NCBI RefSeq assembly: GCF_032190615.1
Contig: NZ_JAVLAT010000002.1
Span: 1,292,001-1,356,000 of the forward strand
Origin: Brucella pseudogrignonensis
GTDB taxonomy: Bacteria > Pseudomonadota > Alphaproteobacteria > Rhizobiales > Rhizobiaceae
Reading direction: 5' to 3'
Length of the DNA: 64,000 nucleotides
Under the pieces are notes generated by a model. It did no database searches, was not told where the DNA came from, and saw nothing but the letters and a program-made list of their open reading frames with translations. Positions 1-7,490 of this stretch are shown piece by piece. Position 1 is the stretch's first letter; each line of letters starts with the position of its first letter. A program made the translations under genes and the position numbers.

Positions 1-355
1 TTAGATCCGAATACGTACGGCGAGCCATATCGCCGAGACGGCCCATGACCTCAGTACCTTTATCGATCGACCCTGCGGCGAGATTGACGCGGGACGTCAT
101 ATCCGTCCACGTATCAGTCATCTTGCGAAGCTGATCGACACCGAGCGCGGCGCCTATTCCGGCGAGCGGTGCCGTAAGGCCGCTAAACGAGCGTGTGAAA
201 ATACTATCCAGATTCTTGTTCATCTGGCGGGCGCGTCGTTCAATCGCATTAAATTGGCGATTAGAAACATCGTTGGCGCGGGCCAGGCTTTTTTCAAATG
301 ACTTGAAGTCAGCAGAAAGCTGAACAACCAGACTCTCGAGGTCGGTTCTTGCCAT
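1..355 (-). CDS. Phage tail tape measure protein, N-terminal part
   Basis: From the ATG at 355 the minus frame stays open to the window edge (118 codons seen), so the gene is cut by the window. The product starts MARTDLESLVVQLSADF and continues as a basic amphipathic helix followed by an Ala/Gly/Leu-rich stretch, as is common at the start of siphophage tape measure proteins, which set tail length and scaffold tail tube assembly. It lies downstream of the tail tube and chaperone genes, the usual position. The identification rests on this context and the N-terminal character. Confidence 0.75.
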   Translation of the reverse strand, partial: MARTDLESLVVQLSADFKSFEKSLARANDVSNRQFNAIERRARQMNKNLDSIFTRSFSGLTAPLAGIGAALGVDQLRKMTDTWTDMTSRVNLAAGSIDKGTEVMGRLGDMARRTYSDL

Positions 356-376
356 ACTCAACGATGTCCTGATAAG

Positions 377-399
377 AAAAAAACTCGCAGTTACGCGAG
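377..399 (-). terminator. Rho-independent terminator-like hairpin before the tape measure gene
   Basis: On the minus strand a 5-bp stem (CTCGC/GCGAG, loop of 6) is followed directly by seven T residues. It sits only 22 bases before the tape measure start, inside what should be one late transcript. It may attenuate late transcription, or belong to the inserted plus-strand gene that starts 13 bases away. Confidence 0.5.
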
Positions 400-412
400 C
401 TTGGGGATGTAG

Positions 413-715
413 ATGAAAGTATTGGTCGGCGCGGCCTGCATCGCGGTTATCGCGTTCGTCGGGTACTATTTTTGGAATGATTACCGTTCGGCGCAGTATG
501 TTGCTGCGGCGCGTTCAGCGAACGCTGAGCAAGCCCTCCGGGATTACGAAGCAGATTGCGATGTTTGGGTAAAAGCGCTGAATTCATGGAAGAACGGCAG
601 GCCTGACGGTCACGCTGATAGCTTTGTGAAAGCTCGAGGCGAAGTTGAGCGGTGTCTAAACTATACAGTCGGTCGGCCATGGCATGAAAAGAACATTGGC
701 GTAAAGTATTGGTAA
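413..715 (+). CDS. Small single-span membrane protein of unknown function (possible moron)
   Basis: A 100-residue product with one N-terminal hydrophobic helix (residues 3-21), then an acidic/basic soluble part with two Cys (about residues 49 and 81). I do not recognise the family. It runs against the late operon but fits exactly in the gap between the chaperone stop (724) and the tape measure start (355), overlapping neither. Genes inserted in reverse orientation into phage late operons often encode lysogen-expressed factors such as exclusion proteins; for this gene that is inference. A GGGGA motif lies 6 bases before the ATG. Confidence 0.5.
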   Translation: MKVLVGAACIAVIAFVGYYFWNDYRSAQYVAAARSANAEQALRDYEADCDVWVKALNSWKNGRPDGHADSFVKARGEVERCLNYTVGRPWHEKNIGVKYW

Positions 716-723
716 GGCCAGCA

Positions 724-966
724 TCACCCAGCCTTAATCCAATCCCAAAGATCGTCTTTTTCGGTCTCTGACAGTTTGCCCGGCTCATCTGGCGTATTCG
801 CTTTGATGTAACCATCAAGCGCAGCCATGTATTGCCACATGGACATTTGTCTCACTTCTTGCGGCGTAAATCCTAGAACTGCACCGTTTCCGTAGATGGC
901 GGCAAATCTGATCTTTCCATTGGGGAGGCTGTCGATTGGTTCTGACTTGCCGCTGTTTGCTCCCCC
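724..966 (-). CDS. Tail assembly chaperone, downstream reading frame reached by predicted -1 frameshift
   Basis: This frame is open on the minus strand from about 1027 to the TGA at 724-726 and encodes a conserved-looking stretch with VLGFTPQEVRQMSMWQYM, then a charged tail ending DLWDWIKAG. This resembles the small chaperone domain after the tail tube gene in alphaproteobacterial phages and gene transfer agents. Its first ATG is inside the conserved part, so a normal start would truncate it. It is exactly the -1 frame of the 873-1283 gene. A run of five G (962-966, read on the minus strand) is a plausible slippage site, giving a G/GT-type fusion. Confidence 0.6.
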   Translation of the reverse strand, partial: GGANSGKSEPIDSLPNGKIRFAAIYGNGAVLGFTPQEVRQMSMWQYMAALDGYIKANTPDEPGKLSETEKDDLWDWIKAG

Positions 967-1283
967 ACAGGCTCCTCCGGTACGCCTTGAATACCGGCCT
1001 GTAATATCGCGATAGCAAACAAAAGGTTTTCAGCGGGAGGCCGCTTTTCGACATAACGCTGCACGAGCTTTGTTGCATCAGTCGGCTTCATATCGCCACC
1101 AATAAGGCCTTGCCGAATGACATTTGCGATATCACCGACGAAACACTGCTTCGAAATCAAACGTTCAAGAATAACCCAGGGGCCCGCGTCGCAGGCCTCT
1201 TGAAGTGCTTCAAGTTCGCTCCATCCAAGGCGGAATTTGTAATCATCATCCGCCCAAGTTAGCTCAATCGATGCGTCCCGCAT
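873..1283 (-). CDS. GTA gp10-like / tail assembly chaperone, upstream frame
   Basis: The 136-residue product has the pattern of the gene-transfer-agent gp10-like family: an N-terminal WADDDYKFRLGWSELEALQEAC region, a helical middle, and a Gln/Ser-rich disordered tail. In long-tailed phages this position holds the tail assembly chaperone that coats the tape measure protein. Its ATG overlaps the TAA of the tail tube gene (TAATG), indicating translational coupling. The last 50 codons overlap the -1 frame described at 724-966, so both a short and a frameshifted long product are expected. Confidence 0.7.
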   Translation of the reverse strand: MRDASIELTWADDDYKFRLGWSELEALQEACDAGPWVILERLISKQCFVGDIANVIRQGLIGGDMKPTDATKLVQRYVEKRPPAENLLFAIAILQAGIQGVPEEPVGEQTAASQNQSTASPMERSDLPPSTETVQF

Positions 1284-1732
1284 TAGCCACCAGCCGGGGT
1301 AGACGTACGAACCATAACGCCATCGGACTGAAGACTGACGTTGTTCGTCGCGCGCTGTCCGTTAGTTGCGCCAACTTCCATGCTTTCAACATGCATGAAG
1401 CCAGTCCAGGTGATCGTCTTCAGTGGGAATTCCCACTCGATCTTCACCGGCACTGAATCAATGCTGTCCACTGCTTCTAGCCATGCATCTACGCTTTCGG
1501 CAGCCAGTACGCCTTCGCCACTCACGCTCATCGACAGGCTGGTTGCATCGCGCCCAACCCAATCAACAAGGTCTGGATTGTTACAATCCGGAATATTTAC
1601 CTCTTCGAGGCCCTTAGTGATTGTGATTGAGCGCTGTGTAAATCCGCAGGGATTTTCATAAACTGTCGGGGTGGCGTCATTGCCGAGCAATACGCGGATT
1701 TTACCCGATTTGATTGTTGTAGCTTGGGCCAT
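1283..1732 (-). CDS. Phage major tail tube protein
   Basis: A 149-residue protein starting MAQATTIKSGKIRVLLGND with repeated beta-rich segments and a Gly-rich C-terminus, as in tail tube proteins of HK97/TP901-type siphophages, which polymerise into the inner tail tube. Size and location between the tail terminator and chaperone genes match. It is the only structural gene with the prophage-wide leader (CCTCGTGTTTTGG at 1739-1751 on the plus strand), so its translation may be set separately from the other late genes. Confidence 0.75.
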   Translation of the reverse strand: MAQATTIKSGKIRVLLGNDATPTVYENPCGFTQRSITITKGLEEVNIPDCNNPDLVDWVGRDATSLSMSVSGEGVLAAESVDAWLEAVDSIDSVPVKIEWEFPLKTITWTGFMHVESMEVGATNGQRATNNVSLQSDGVMVRTSTPAGG

Positions 1733-1774
1733 ATTGATCCTCGTGTTTTGGTGTGGTGAAATCCGGCGGTGCGG

Positions 1775-2194
1775 CTACGGCGTCTCGATGACGGCCGTGT
1801 ACTGGATAGAAGCCTGGTTGATGCCGGGAGCGCGGATGTAGTCAGTCCGCCAGTAATCGAAGGTGACGAGAGCGTTCACCGCGAGCGGCGGTTCCCATCG
1901 TTTAAGCGCTTTGGTGACAGCGTCGGCGATTTGCCTAACCTGTTTCTGACTTGGCAGAGACGACCAGCAATTAATCTGGAAAGTAACGTCAACCGCATCA
2001 ATACAATCGGCACTGTCATCAGAAGACGAAGAGCTGCCGAATGAAACATATGGATAGGTCGCGGCCGGTATATTGCCATTAGGATCGGCGGGAGGATTGT
2101 CATAGACTTTGTCAGCGCCGATTAGCGTTGTCAGCGCAGCATTCTGCGATAACCGCGCATAGATCGCGGTTTGAAGTTCCCATACGGGGTCCAT
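1775..2194 (-). CDS. DUF3168 family protein (tail completion / terminator)
   Basis: 139 residues starting MDPVWELQTAIYARL, with the family's typical layout: N-terminal helix, a V(Y)DNPP-type turn, YPYVSFG, then beta strands with the VTFQINCWS motif and a helix QVRQIADAVTKAL. DUF3168 proteins act at the head-proximal end of the tail in siphophages and end tail tube growth. It lies 3 bases after the HK97 gp10-like gene. Confidence 0.8.
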   Translation of the reverse strand: MDPVWELQTAIYARLSQNAALTTLIGADKVYDNPPADPNGNIPAATYPYVSFGSSSSSDDSADCIDAVDVTFQINCWSSLPSQKQVRQIADAVTKALKRWEPPLAVNALVTFDYWRTDYIRAPGINQASIQYTAVIETP

Positions 2195-2197
2195 CCA

Positions 2198-2671
2198 TCA
2201 GCCTCCTGCGGCTACTGTTTTCGCTGCTTTGGTGATGGCTCGACGAATACGGCGTTTTGTTTCTTTATCCTTGGCCCGCCACGTCACGTAGAAGAATGGT
2301 TGTTTTCCCTGACCGGGATTCTTCGTGCCGGGGAACATGCCTTTGTTGGCAAAGCCTACCGTACCGAATTCAACCCATCGCGCGTAATAAGCTTCCTTAT
2401 TGCCTGCATAGATCGTGATCGTCCAATCAGCTGCAAGGCTGGCTTCGACTGTCGCGATAACCATGCTGCCCTTTGGAGCTTTACCCCACGTCCAGCCGAT
2501 GCTTTCCCGTAGGGCGCCGTCGTCTTCAGCAACCCGACGTTTCATCATATCGACGATATCGTCAGCGCCCTGCTCCATCGCACTACGAACCATGTCGCGA
2601 GCGACTTTCGGCAAGCGTTTGAACTTCTGTTCGAGTTTAGCAAGCCCCAGAATTCGAGCACCGATAGCCAT
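2198..2671 (-). CDS. HK97 gp10-like head-tail joining protein
   Basis: The start MAIGARILGLAKLEQ is chosen because its ATG overlaps the stop of the upstream gene (ATGA); a longer in-frame opening would run into that gene. The 157-residue product has an N-terminal helix with KRLPKVARDMV and the characteristic WVEFGTVG segment before a KNPGQGKQPFFY turn, as in the HK97 gp10 minor tail/neck family. It joins the tail to the neck. It ends in a basic helix. Confidence 0.8.
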   Translation of the reverse strand: MAIGARILGLAKLEQKFKRLPKVARDMVRSAMEQGADDIVDMMKRRVAEDDGALRESIGWTWGKAPKGSMVIATVEASLAADWTITIYAGNKEAYYARWVEFGTVGFANKGMFPGTKNPGQGKQPFFYVTWRAKDKETKRRIRRAITKAAKTVAAGG

Positions 2672-3021
2672 CAACCACCTCCCTGCACGACAGCGCGCAT
2701 TTCGATGTACTGATTGACCTCGTCGGGGTTTGCACAAGACTGGATCTCGTAAAGAACGCCAGTTCGCTTGTTTCTAGCCCGCCATGACGGCGTGACGCCT
2801 CGTGTTCGCGGTTCACTGCGAACAACAAGCGTATAAGGCTGGATACCTTGCGTACGAGCGGCGATGTCCGTTTCGGAACCGAGGCGGGGCTGCAAACGAG
2901 CGGCGGTTTCGAACTTGTCGACCCAATCTTGGCTAGTGCCACCGCCCTCGTCCCTCACCGCTTCACGCTGCTGAAAGACGACGATGTTGTTGAGCGCGCC
3001 TGCGCCTTTACGTGTCGCCAT
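2671..3021 (-). CDS. Phage head closure (head-tail adaptor) protein
   Basis: About 116 residues. The conserved pattern QREAVRDEGGG, then WVDKFETAARLQP, and later YTLVVR with a turn and YEIQSCANPDE matches the SPP1 gp16/HK97-type head closure family, which plugs the neck after DNA packaging. ATG at 3021 is preferred because AAAAGG lies 8 bases upstream; a GTG at 3030 in the same frame is an alternative. The 5' end overlaps the 3' end of the preceding small gene. Confidence 0.75.
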   Translation of the reverse strand: MATRKGAGALNNIVVFQQREAVRDEGGGTSQDWVDKFETAARLQPRLGSETDIAARTQGIQPYTLVVRSEPRTRGVTPSWRARNKRTGVLYEIQSCANPDEVNQYIEMRAVVQGGG

Positions 3022-3187
3022 CCTTCTCACCTTTTCTCGGAGTTTTCAGGCGAACAGCCTTGTTTCGTTCGATTGCAGCAGTTGCGCAAGGCGAAGTCAC
3101 AAGGCCAGACCAGCCAGCCTTATAAGCAATCGTGACTTGCGGGAGTGGCTTCCAGTCGAAGTCTACGGTGAAACGGACGTGGGGCAT
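3008..3187 (-). CDS. Small phage protein, 59 residues, unknown function
   Basis: Starts MPHVRFTVDFDWKPLPQV and ends RKGEKDGDT. The ATG overlaps the TAA of the head fibre gene (TAATG) and the stop overlaps the next gene, so the ORF is tightly coupled on both sides. Its composition (aromatic beta-strand start, basic tail) and coupling favour a real gene. I recall similar small ORFs beside head-tail connector genes in related prophages, but no function can be given. Confidence 0.6.
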   Translation of the reverse strand: MPHVRFTVDFDWKPLPQVTIAYKAGWSGLVTSPCATAAIERNKAVRLKTPRKGEKDGDT

Positions 3188-3501
3188 TAGCCAGCAGCGT
3201 CTTCGAGCGCCTTAATGCGTGCCGACAGGGCAACGAAAGCTGCCTGAATATTCGCAGCTGCCGCAAGTCCATTTCCAGCGTCGGCTGTCACTGCGTGGTT
3301 GTGGTTGCCAGCAGCGGCAGTAGCTGCCGTTGCACCAATCGTCGGCGCAAAGGTGGCCGGTTTGCCGGTAATGTCGGCCCATGCGGTTGATCCTACGCCA
3401 CCACCTTCAAGACCTTCAACCGTTGCACCGGCTTCAACCTTCAGTGTGCCGCCGATGACGAGCGTATCACCGCCGTCGGTTTTGTAATTCTTTGGTTGCA
3501 T
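3187..3501 (-). CDS. Head fibre-like protein
   Basis: 104 residues: a short N-terminus (MQPKNYKTDGGDTLVIGGTL) followed by Gly/Ala/Thr-rich beta segments, WADITGKPATFAP and GNHNHAVTAD, and a C-terminal helix ALSARIKALED likely to trimerise. This matches small head fibre or decoration proteins that contain a single tail-fibre-type GKP repeat. It sits between the connector and head closure genes. Its exact place on the virion is not shown by the sequence. Confidence 0.65.
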   Translation of the reverse strand: MQPKNYKTDGGDTLVIGGTLKVEAGATVEGLEGGGVGSTAWADITGKPATFAPTIGATAATAAAGNHNHAVTADAGNGLAAAANIQAAFVALSARIKALEDAAG

Positions 3502-3504
3502 TCT

Positions 3505-3837
3505 TTAATCCTCATCAGGGATTGAACGCCAAACGCGCCAAGAAGCCAATAGAGCGCGCACGTGTCGAGGCAATACAACCTCTCCCTGCGCACTCATGTC
3601 AGGCTCTCTGTTCTCGTACAGATCAGCTGTAACCAACAAAATCGCAGCGACAATAGCGGGACCAACAGCAATGCCATCAGGCAAGGCTGGTGTTTCGCCA
3701 GTCCCAACTACTTCTCGGTCGAGATATTCTGTAACGATAGATTCCGCAGCAGCCGCGTAGATTTCAATCTGGCTGTCTTCGTCATCATGAAAGACGCGTA
3801 AGTGACGTTTGACTGTTTCAAGCTCTAATAGCGCCAT
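3505..3837 (-). CDS. Head-tail connector protein (gp6-like)
   Basis: 110 residues. MALLELETVKRHLRVFHDDEDSQIEIYAAAA followed by VTADLYENRE and a C-terminal LLASWRVW motif is the HK97 gp6-like connector pattern, the ring that docks under the portal. It is located directly after the capsid gene, as in most HK97-type genomes. Confidence 0.85.
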   Translation of the reverse strand: MALLELETVKRHLRVFHDDEDSQIEIYAAAAESIVTEYLDREVVGTGETPALPDGIAVGPAIVAAILLVTADLYENREPDMSAQGEVVLPRHVRALLASWRVWRSIPDED

Positions 3838-3882
3838 TAGACCCTCCCAAAAGGGAGGGAGGCCGAAGCCTCCCAGCCACTA

Positions 3883-5088
3883 TTATTCCTCGACGTCACC
3901 CTTAACGAATGCTTCTGGACGGTACACGGCGAGAGCAAGACGCTCTTCCACGCGGATCGTCAGCATGTTCTTGACGAAGTCGTCTTCGTTCTCGCTCGAA
4001 AGCAGAACTTCAACATCCTGACGGTCAAAGATCTGAGCGGCAAGATTGAACGCACCGGTTAGGAACTCATTGACTGCCATGGCCTGTGTCTGAACAACTG
4101 GAAGATTCCAGAGGGTCGGAGCGGTCGAGCCCTGAGCGTTACCGATGATGTAACGACCTTCGCCGTCCTTCGTCAGTTCCAGCTTGGCCCAATCAGTTGG
4201 ATTGAGGACGAAGCCAGTTGCTGGGTATTCGGCAAGAATGACCTGCAGTACAGCGAGGCGCAGACGATCGATACCGTTTGCGGATGCTGGCGTAAACGCT
4301 GGAGCAAAGGCAGTAGCCTGCGGCAGAAGGCCGTTCAGGTTCTGACCGGTGCCGTCACCGTTGAGCAGCTGGTTTTCTTCAACGAACTTAAGCCCGTACG
4401 TGCCGCGCGCATTGATGTACGAAGCCAGTGCTGGCGCGTCGTCCATGATCTGGCGAGACGCCTTGAAGATATGAGCGATCGTGCGAACAGGCGTCGTTTC
4501 AAGATCGAACGTAATGTCCGACTTCGGCTTCGGCGTAGTCGGCGCTTCGGCAACCGGAGCGGCGTTGTTCGTGAAGCCAGTTTCCTTCACATATTCGATG
4601 CTGTTGCTCGAGGTTTCACCCTGTGCAAGCAGATCACGGATTGTAAAGGTGCGGTTAGGCGGAGCAATAATGCCTGGCACGCGATGACCCGACACAAGCG
4701 ACGTTGTATCCGAGCGACCGGCACCGACAGTTGTGTTGGCAGAAGTGATATCTGCGCGCTCGGCCTTTACGCGAACGGAACCACGACCGCCCTTGTCCAT
4801 GGCGAGGAACTTTTCGGATTCGACCAGATAGTCGCCAAGGCCCTTAAAGCCAGCAGTTTCGACTTCTCTTTCGCGAGCTGCGCGCTTTTCCAAACCACCC
4901 AGCCGAGTTGCTACATCACCAAGCTGCGACAGCGCCTTATCGGTTTTGTCTTTTAGTTCGGCCGAGACAGTCCCAGCCTGTTCTAGCTTTGCAGTGTATT
5001 CGGAACCCAGATTGCCAACCTGTTCTTTGATGGCGGCAATCGACTGGCCAAGTTCGCCAATCTTTTCAGCAATATTCAATTCAGGCAT
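3883..5088 (-). CDS. HK97-family major capsid protein
   Basis: 401 residues. Residues 1-100 form a charged coiled-coil (EKIGELGQSIAAIKEQVG ...) corresponding to the delta/scaffolding domain removed by the prohead protease. The remainder has HK97-fold landmarks: TSLVSGHRVPGI, the E-loop region, FKASRQIMDDAPALASYI and the C-terminal AVYRPEAFVKGDV. It assembles the icosahedral shell. The gene has its own AGGAGGG ribosome site and lies directly downstream of the protease gene. Confidence 0.9.
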   Translation of the reverse strand: MPELNIAEKIGELGQSIAAIKEQVGNLGSEYTAKLEQAGTVSAELKDKTDKALSQLGDVATRLGGLEKRAAREREVETAGFKGLGDYLVESEKFLAMDKGGRGSVRVKAERADITSANTTVGAGRSDTTSLVSGHRVPGIIAPPNRTFTIRDLLAQGETSSNSIEYVKETGFTNNAAPVAEAPTTPKPKSDITFDLETTPVRTIAHIFKASRQIMDDAPALASYINARGTYGLKFVEENQLLNGDGTGQNLNGLLPQATAFAPAFTPASANGIDRLRLAVLQVILAEYPATGFVLNPTDWAKLELTKDGEGRYIIGNAQGSTAPTLWNLPVVQTQAMAVNEFLTGAFNLAAQIFDRQDVEVLLSSENEDDFVKNMLTIRVEERLALAVYRPEAFVKGDVEE

Positions 5089-5103
5089 AAAGCCCTCCTG
5101 ATG

Positions 5104-6219
5104 TTAAATTTTGAACGATTTTGTTTCAGCGATGAGCTGATCTAGCGCCGCCGAAACAGCAGCATCCGCATCGACATCAGGTTCCCCCTGATCAGACTTG
5201 AGGTAGAGCCGAGCGGCCCGCTCTGCCTCTGAATTCGAACAGCCAACAAGACCCTTGAGGCCGTTCTCGAATTCACGTTTTGAAACTTCGTCACCAGCGC
5301 GGATCTTCGCGATAAGCGTGTCAGCATCCTGAGCACGCGCGGTGTTTGCAGCCTTGATGCGACGAATTGGCTGAGGTGTTGAATCGGAACCGTAACGCGC
5401 CAGCGTTTCATCCAGCGTGGCAATCCGATCAGCCATTCCACGATCAATCAGTTCCTGCGCGAAGAACACGCGACCTTGACCAAACCCGTCCTCTACTTTG
5501 GATTTCGTGACGCCGCGGCCTTCCGCCACTGCCTCAACAAAACGGCGATAAGAATAATCAACACGATCCTGAATAAATTGTCGGGCATCTTCACCCAAAG
5601 GCTCAACTTCGTTGCCTTCGACCTTGTATTTGCCCGCTGAAATATACGTGCGCTTCACGCCATTCTTTTCGAGATACGCAGAAACATCATCGTGTGATGT
5701 GTAAACGCCAATAGAACCAGCCCGGCCGGATGGCGTGACAACAATCTCGTCGGCCGCAGATGCAATCCAGTACGCTGCACTTGCCGCCAAACTGTTGACC
5801 TGTGCAATAATTGGCTTGTCACCGCCACGAAGGGCGCGGATTTCAGAAGCAAGCTCATCAGTGCCCGGAACAGCCCCACCCGGACTATCAATGTCCAGAA
5901 CAACGGCCTTCACGTCATCATTGGCTAGCGCCTCGTGGATGCTTCGCTTCAGCGACTGGTATGAAACACCGCCGCTGATCTCAGACATGAGGTCCATGCG
6001 CTGCGCAAGTACGCCATAAACAGGGATGACAGCAGTTGCGCCCTCCGTTTTTGCGAGTTCATTCGCACGCTTGTTGCTGATGCGGACCGCGACCTCATCA
6101 GGCGAAAAGCTGCCGCCTTCTGCCTTAAACAGCAGGAAGGCGGTCATCGCTTCGAGTTTTTCAGGCGCAATTGCCCAAGGCTCGGCAGCGAATGCCGAGA
6201 GGATATTCTGATATTTCAT
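5104..6219 (-). CDS. S49-family (SppA/ClpP-like) prohead protease
   Basis: 371 residues. The serine peptidase S49 core is visible: VVLDIDSPGG, the NSLAASAAYWIAS segment holding the likely catalytic Ser, and SGRAGSIGVYTSH. The position between portal and capsid fits the head maturation protease that trims the capsid delta domain. The C-terminal 90 residues are charged and helical and may act in scaffolding, as in lambda-type protease/scaffold genes; this last point is inference. Confidence 0.85.
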   Translation of the reverse strand: MKYQNILSAFAAEPWAIAPEKLEAMTAFLLFKAEGGSFSPDEVAVRISNKRANELAKTEGATAVIPVYGVLAQRMDLMSEISGGVSYQSLKRSIHEALANDDVKAVVLDIDSPGGAVPGTDELASEIRALRGGDKPIIAQVNSLAASAAYWIASAADEIVVTPSGRAGSIGVYTSHDDVSAYLEKNGVKRTYISAGKYKVEGNEVEPLGEDARQFIQDRVDYSYRRFVEAVAEGRGVTKSKVEDGFGQGRVFFAQELIDRGMADRIATLDETLARYGSDSTPQPIRRIKAANTARAQDADTLIAKIRAGDEVSKREFENGLKGLVGCSNSEAERAARLYLKSDQGEPDVDADAAVSAALDQLIAETKSFKI

Positions 6220-6228
6220 TGAAATCCC

Positions 6229-7473
6229 TTAAGCAGCGCGCGTTTCGGGCGTGTCGTCAAGCGATGGTCCGCCGTTGTCGCCGATGCCGTGCAAAGGTTG
6301 CATTGTTCCGTTGACGATGAGCTGATCGCCGCCCGGTTTGGAGGCCTTGTTTTCGTAACTGCGGGCCTCATCTGGCGTATAAATGCCGGTGTTGACCATC
6401 TTCTGCAGGAAGTCAGCGCGCGCCTGGCTATCGCCTCTCAACAGGCCTTCCATGTTGAACTTTACAACAGTCGTTTTGCGCGTCTTTGCGTCCAACAAAT
6501 CGCGATAGACTGCCGATTCAATGCTGCGCAGCAACGGAGTTAAGCAGGTCTTGGTGAACTGCAGGATCAGTTGTTCGATCCCGCTTCCCCACGTCGTCGT
6601 ACCGTTTGAGGCATGACCGATCATGACAGGCGGAACACCAAAGATACGGCAGATCTGCTCAACGCTAAATTGGCGCGTTTCCAGCATCTGTGCGTCTTGA
6701 GGATTGATCGTGAGCTGCTGGTATTTAAGCCCAGCTTCAAGAACAGCAATCTTGCCGGCCTTCTCAGACCCGGCGAACTGGCCAAGCACTTCACCGAGCT
6801 GTTTACGCTGCTCTGATTTTAGGATCTGGTCAGATGAAAGAACGCCCGCAACCTGCATGCCGTTGGCAAACATCTTGCCAGCCGTCTTTTCACCCGCAAG
6901 CGCATTGCCGACAGTATTCCTGACAACGCCAATTGGCGAAAGACCACGATCACAGCCGGGAATTACCATCCCGCGAACGTGAAACATCTTGTCTTCGCTG
7001 ATACGTCTGGTCGTGCCTGACTTGCCCTTAGACGTTTCAGTCACTTCGTAATAGCGATTGTTCCGATCGTCGCGGCAAACCTTCACGGCGAGCGGATGAA
7101 GTGGATTCAAAGCAGTAAGGCGACCGCCGTTCATCTTCTTTTCGGCAAAAAAATTGCCGTCAAGACAAAGACACATCGCAACCATGGCCCAAAAATCAGA
7201 CGCAGTGTCGTCAAGATTGGGCATATCGTGAAGCAGTTCATAAAGGACGTTTTCACGATCGATTGTGACGCCGTCGTCTTTAAAAACGTTGCATGGCAGC
7301 GTTTTCACAGAGTTAGCTACGAGATTTACGCAGGCCCAAACAGCATCAAGCTCAAGAGCCTTCTCATAAGTGACTGTTTCACCTGACGTCGTTCCAAGGC
7401 TGAAGAAGCCGCGCCAGAACTCGCCGTCGGTGAGCTTGATGGGCTTTCCGACCCATCTATCAATGAAGCCCAT
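6229..7473 (-). CDS. HK97-family phage portal protein
   Basis: 414 residues beginning MGFIDRWVGKPIKL. Portal landmarks include AVWACVNLVANSVKTLPCNVF, LNPLHPLAVKV, FGVPPVMIGH and the C-terminal YTPDEARSYENK. The portal forms the dodecameric DNA channel at one capsid vertex. It ends in a disordered, proline-rich tail, and sits between terminase and protease genes. Confidence 0.9.
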   Translation of the reverse strand: MGFIDRWVGKPIKLTDGEFWRGFFSLGTTSGETVTYEKALELDAVWACVNLVANSVKTLPCNVFKDDGVTIDRENVLYELLHDMPNLDDTASDFWAMVAMCLCLDGNFFAEKKMNGGRLTALNPLHPLAVKVCRDDRNNRYYEVTETSKGKSGTTRRISEDKMFHVRGMVIPGCDRGLSPIGVVRNTVGNALAGEKTAGKMFANGMQVAGVLSSDQILKSEQRKQLGEVLGQFAGSEKAGKIAVLEAGLKYQQLTINPQDAQMLETRQFSVEQICRIFGVPPVMIGHASNGTTTWGSGIEQLILQFTKTCLTPLLRSIESAVYRDLLDAKTRKTTVVKFNMEGLLRGDSQARADFLQKMVNTGIYTPDEARSYENKASKPGGDQLIVNGTMQPLHGIGDNGGPSLDDTPETRAA

Positions 7474-7490
7474 ATTCGCTCCGTCGTGAG

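Noticed and set aside
447..1078. Two minus-strand open frames (447-818 and 815-1078) overlapping the tail chaperone region
   Set aside because: They overlap the better supported chaperone frames and the plus-strand membrane gene, with low-complexity, Arg/Ser-rich translations that look like shadows.
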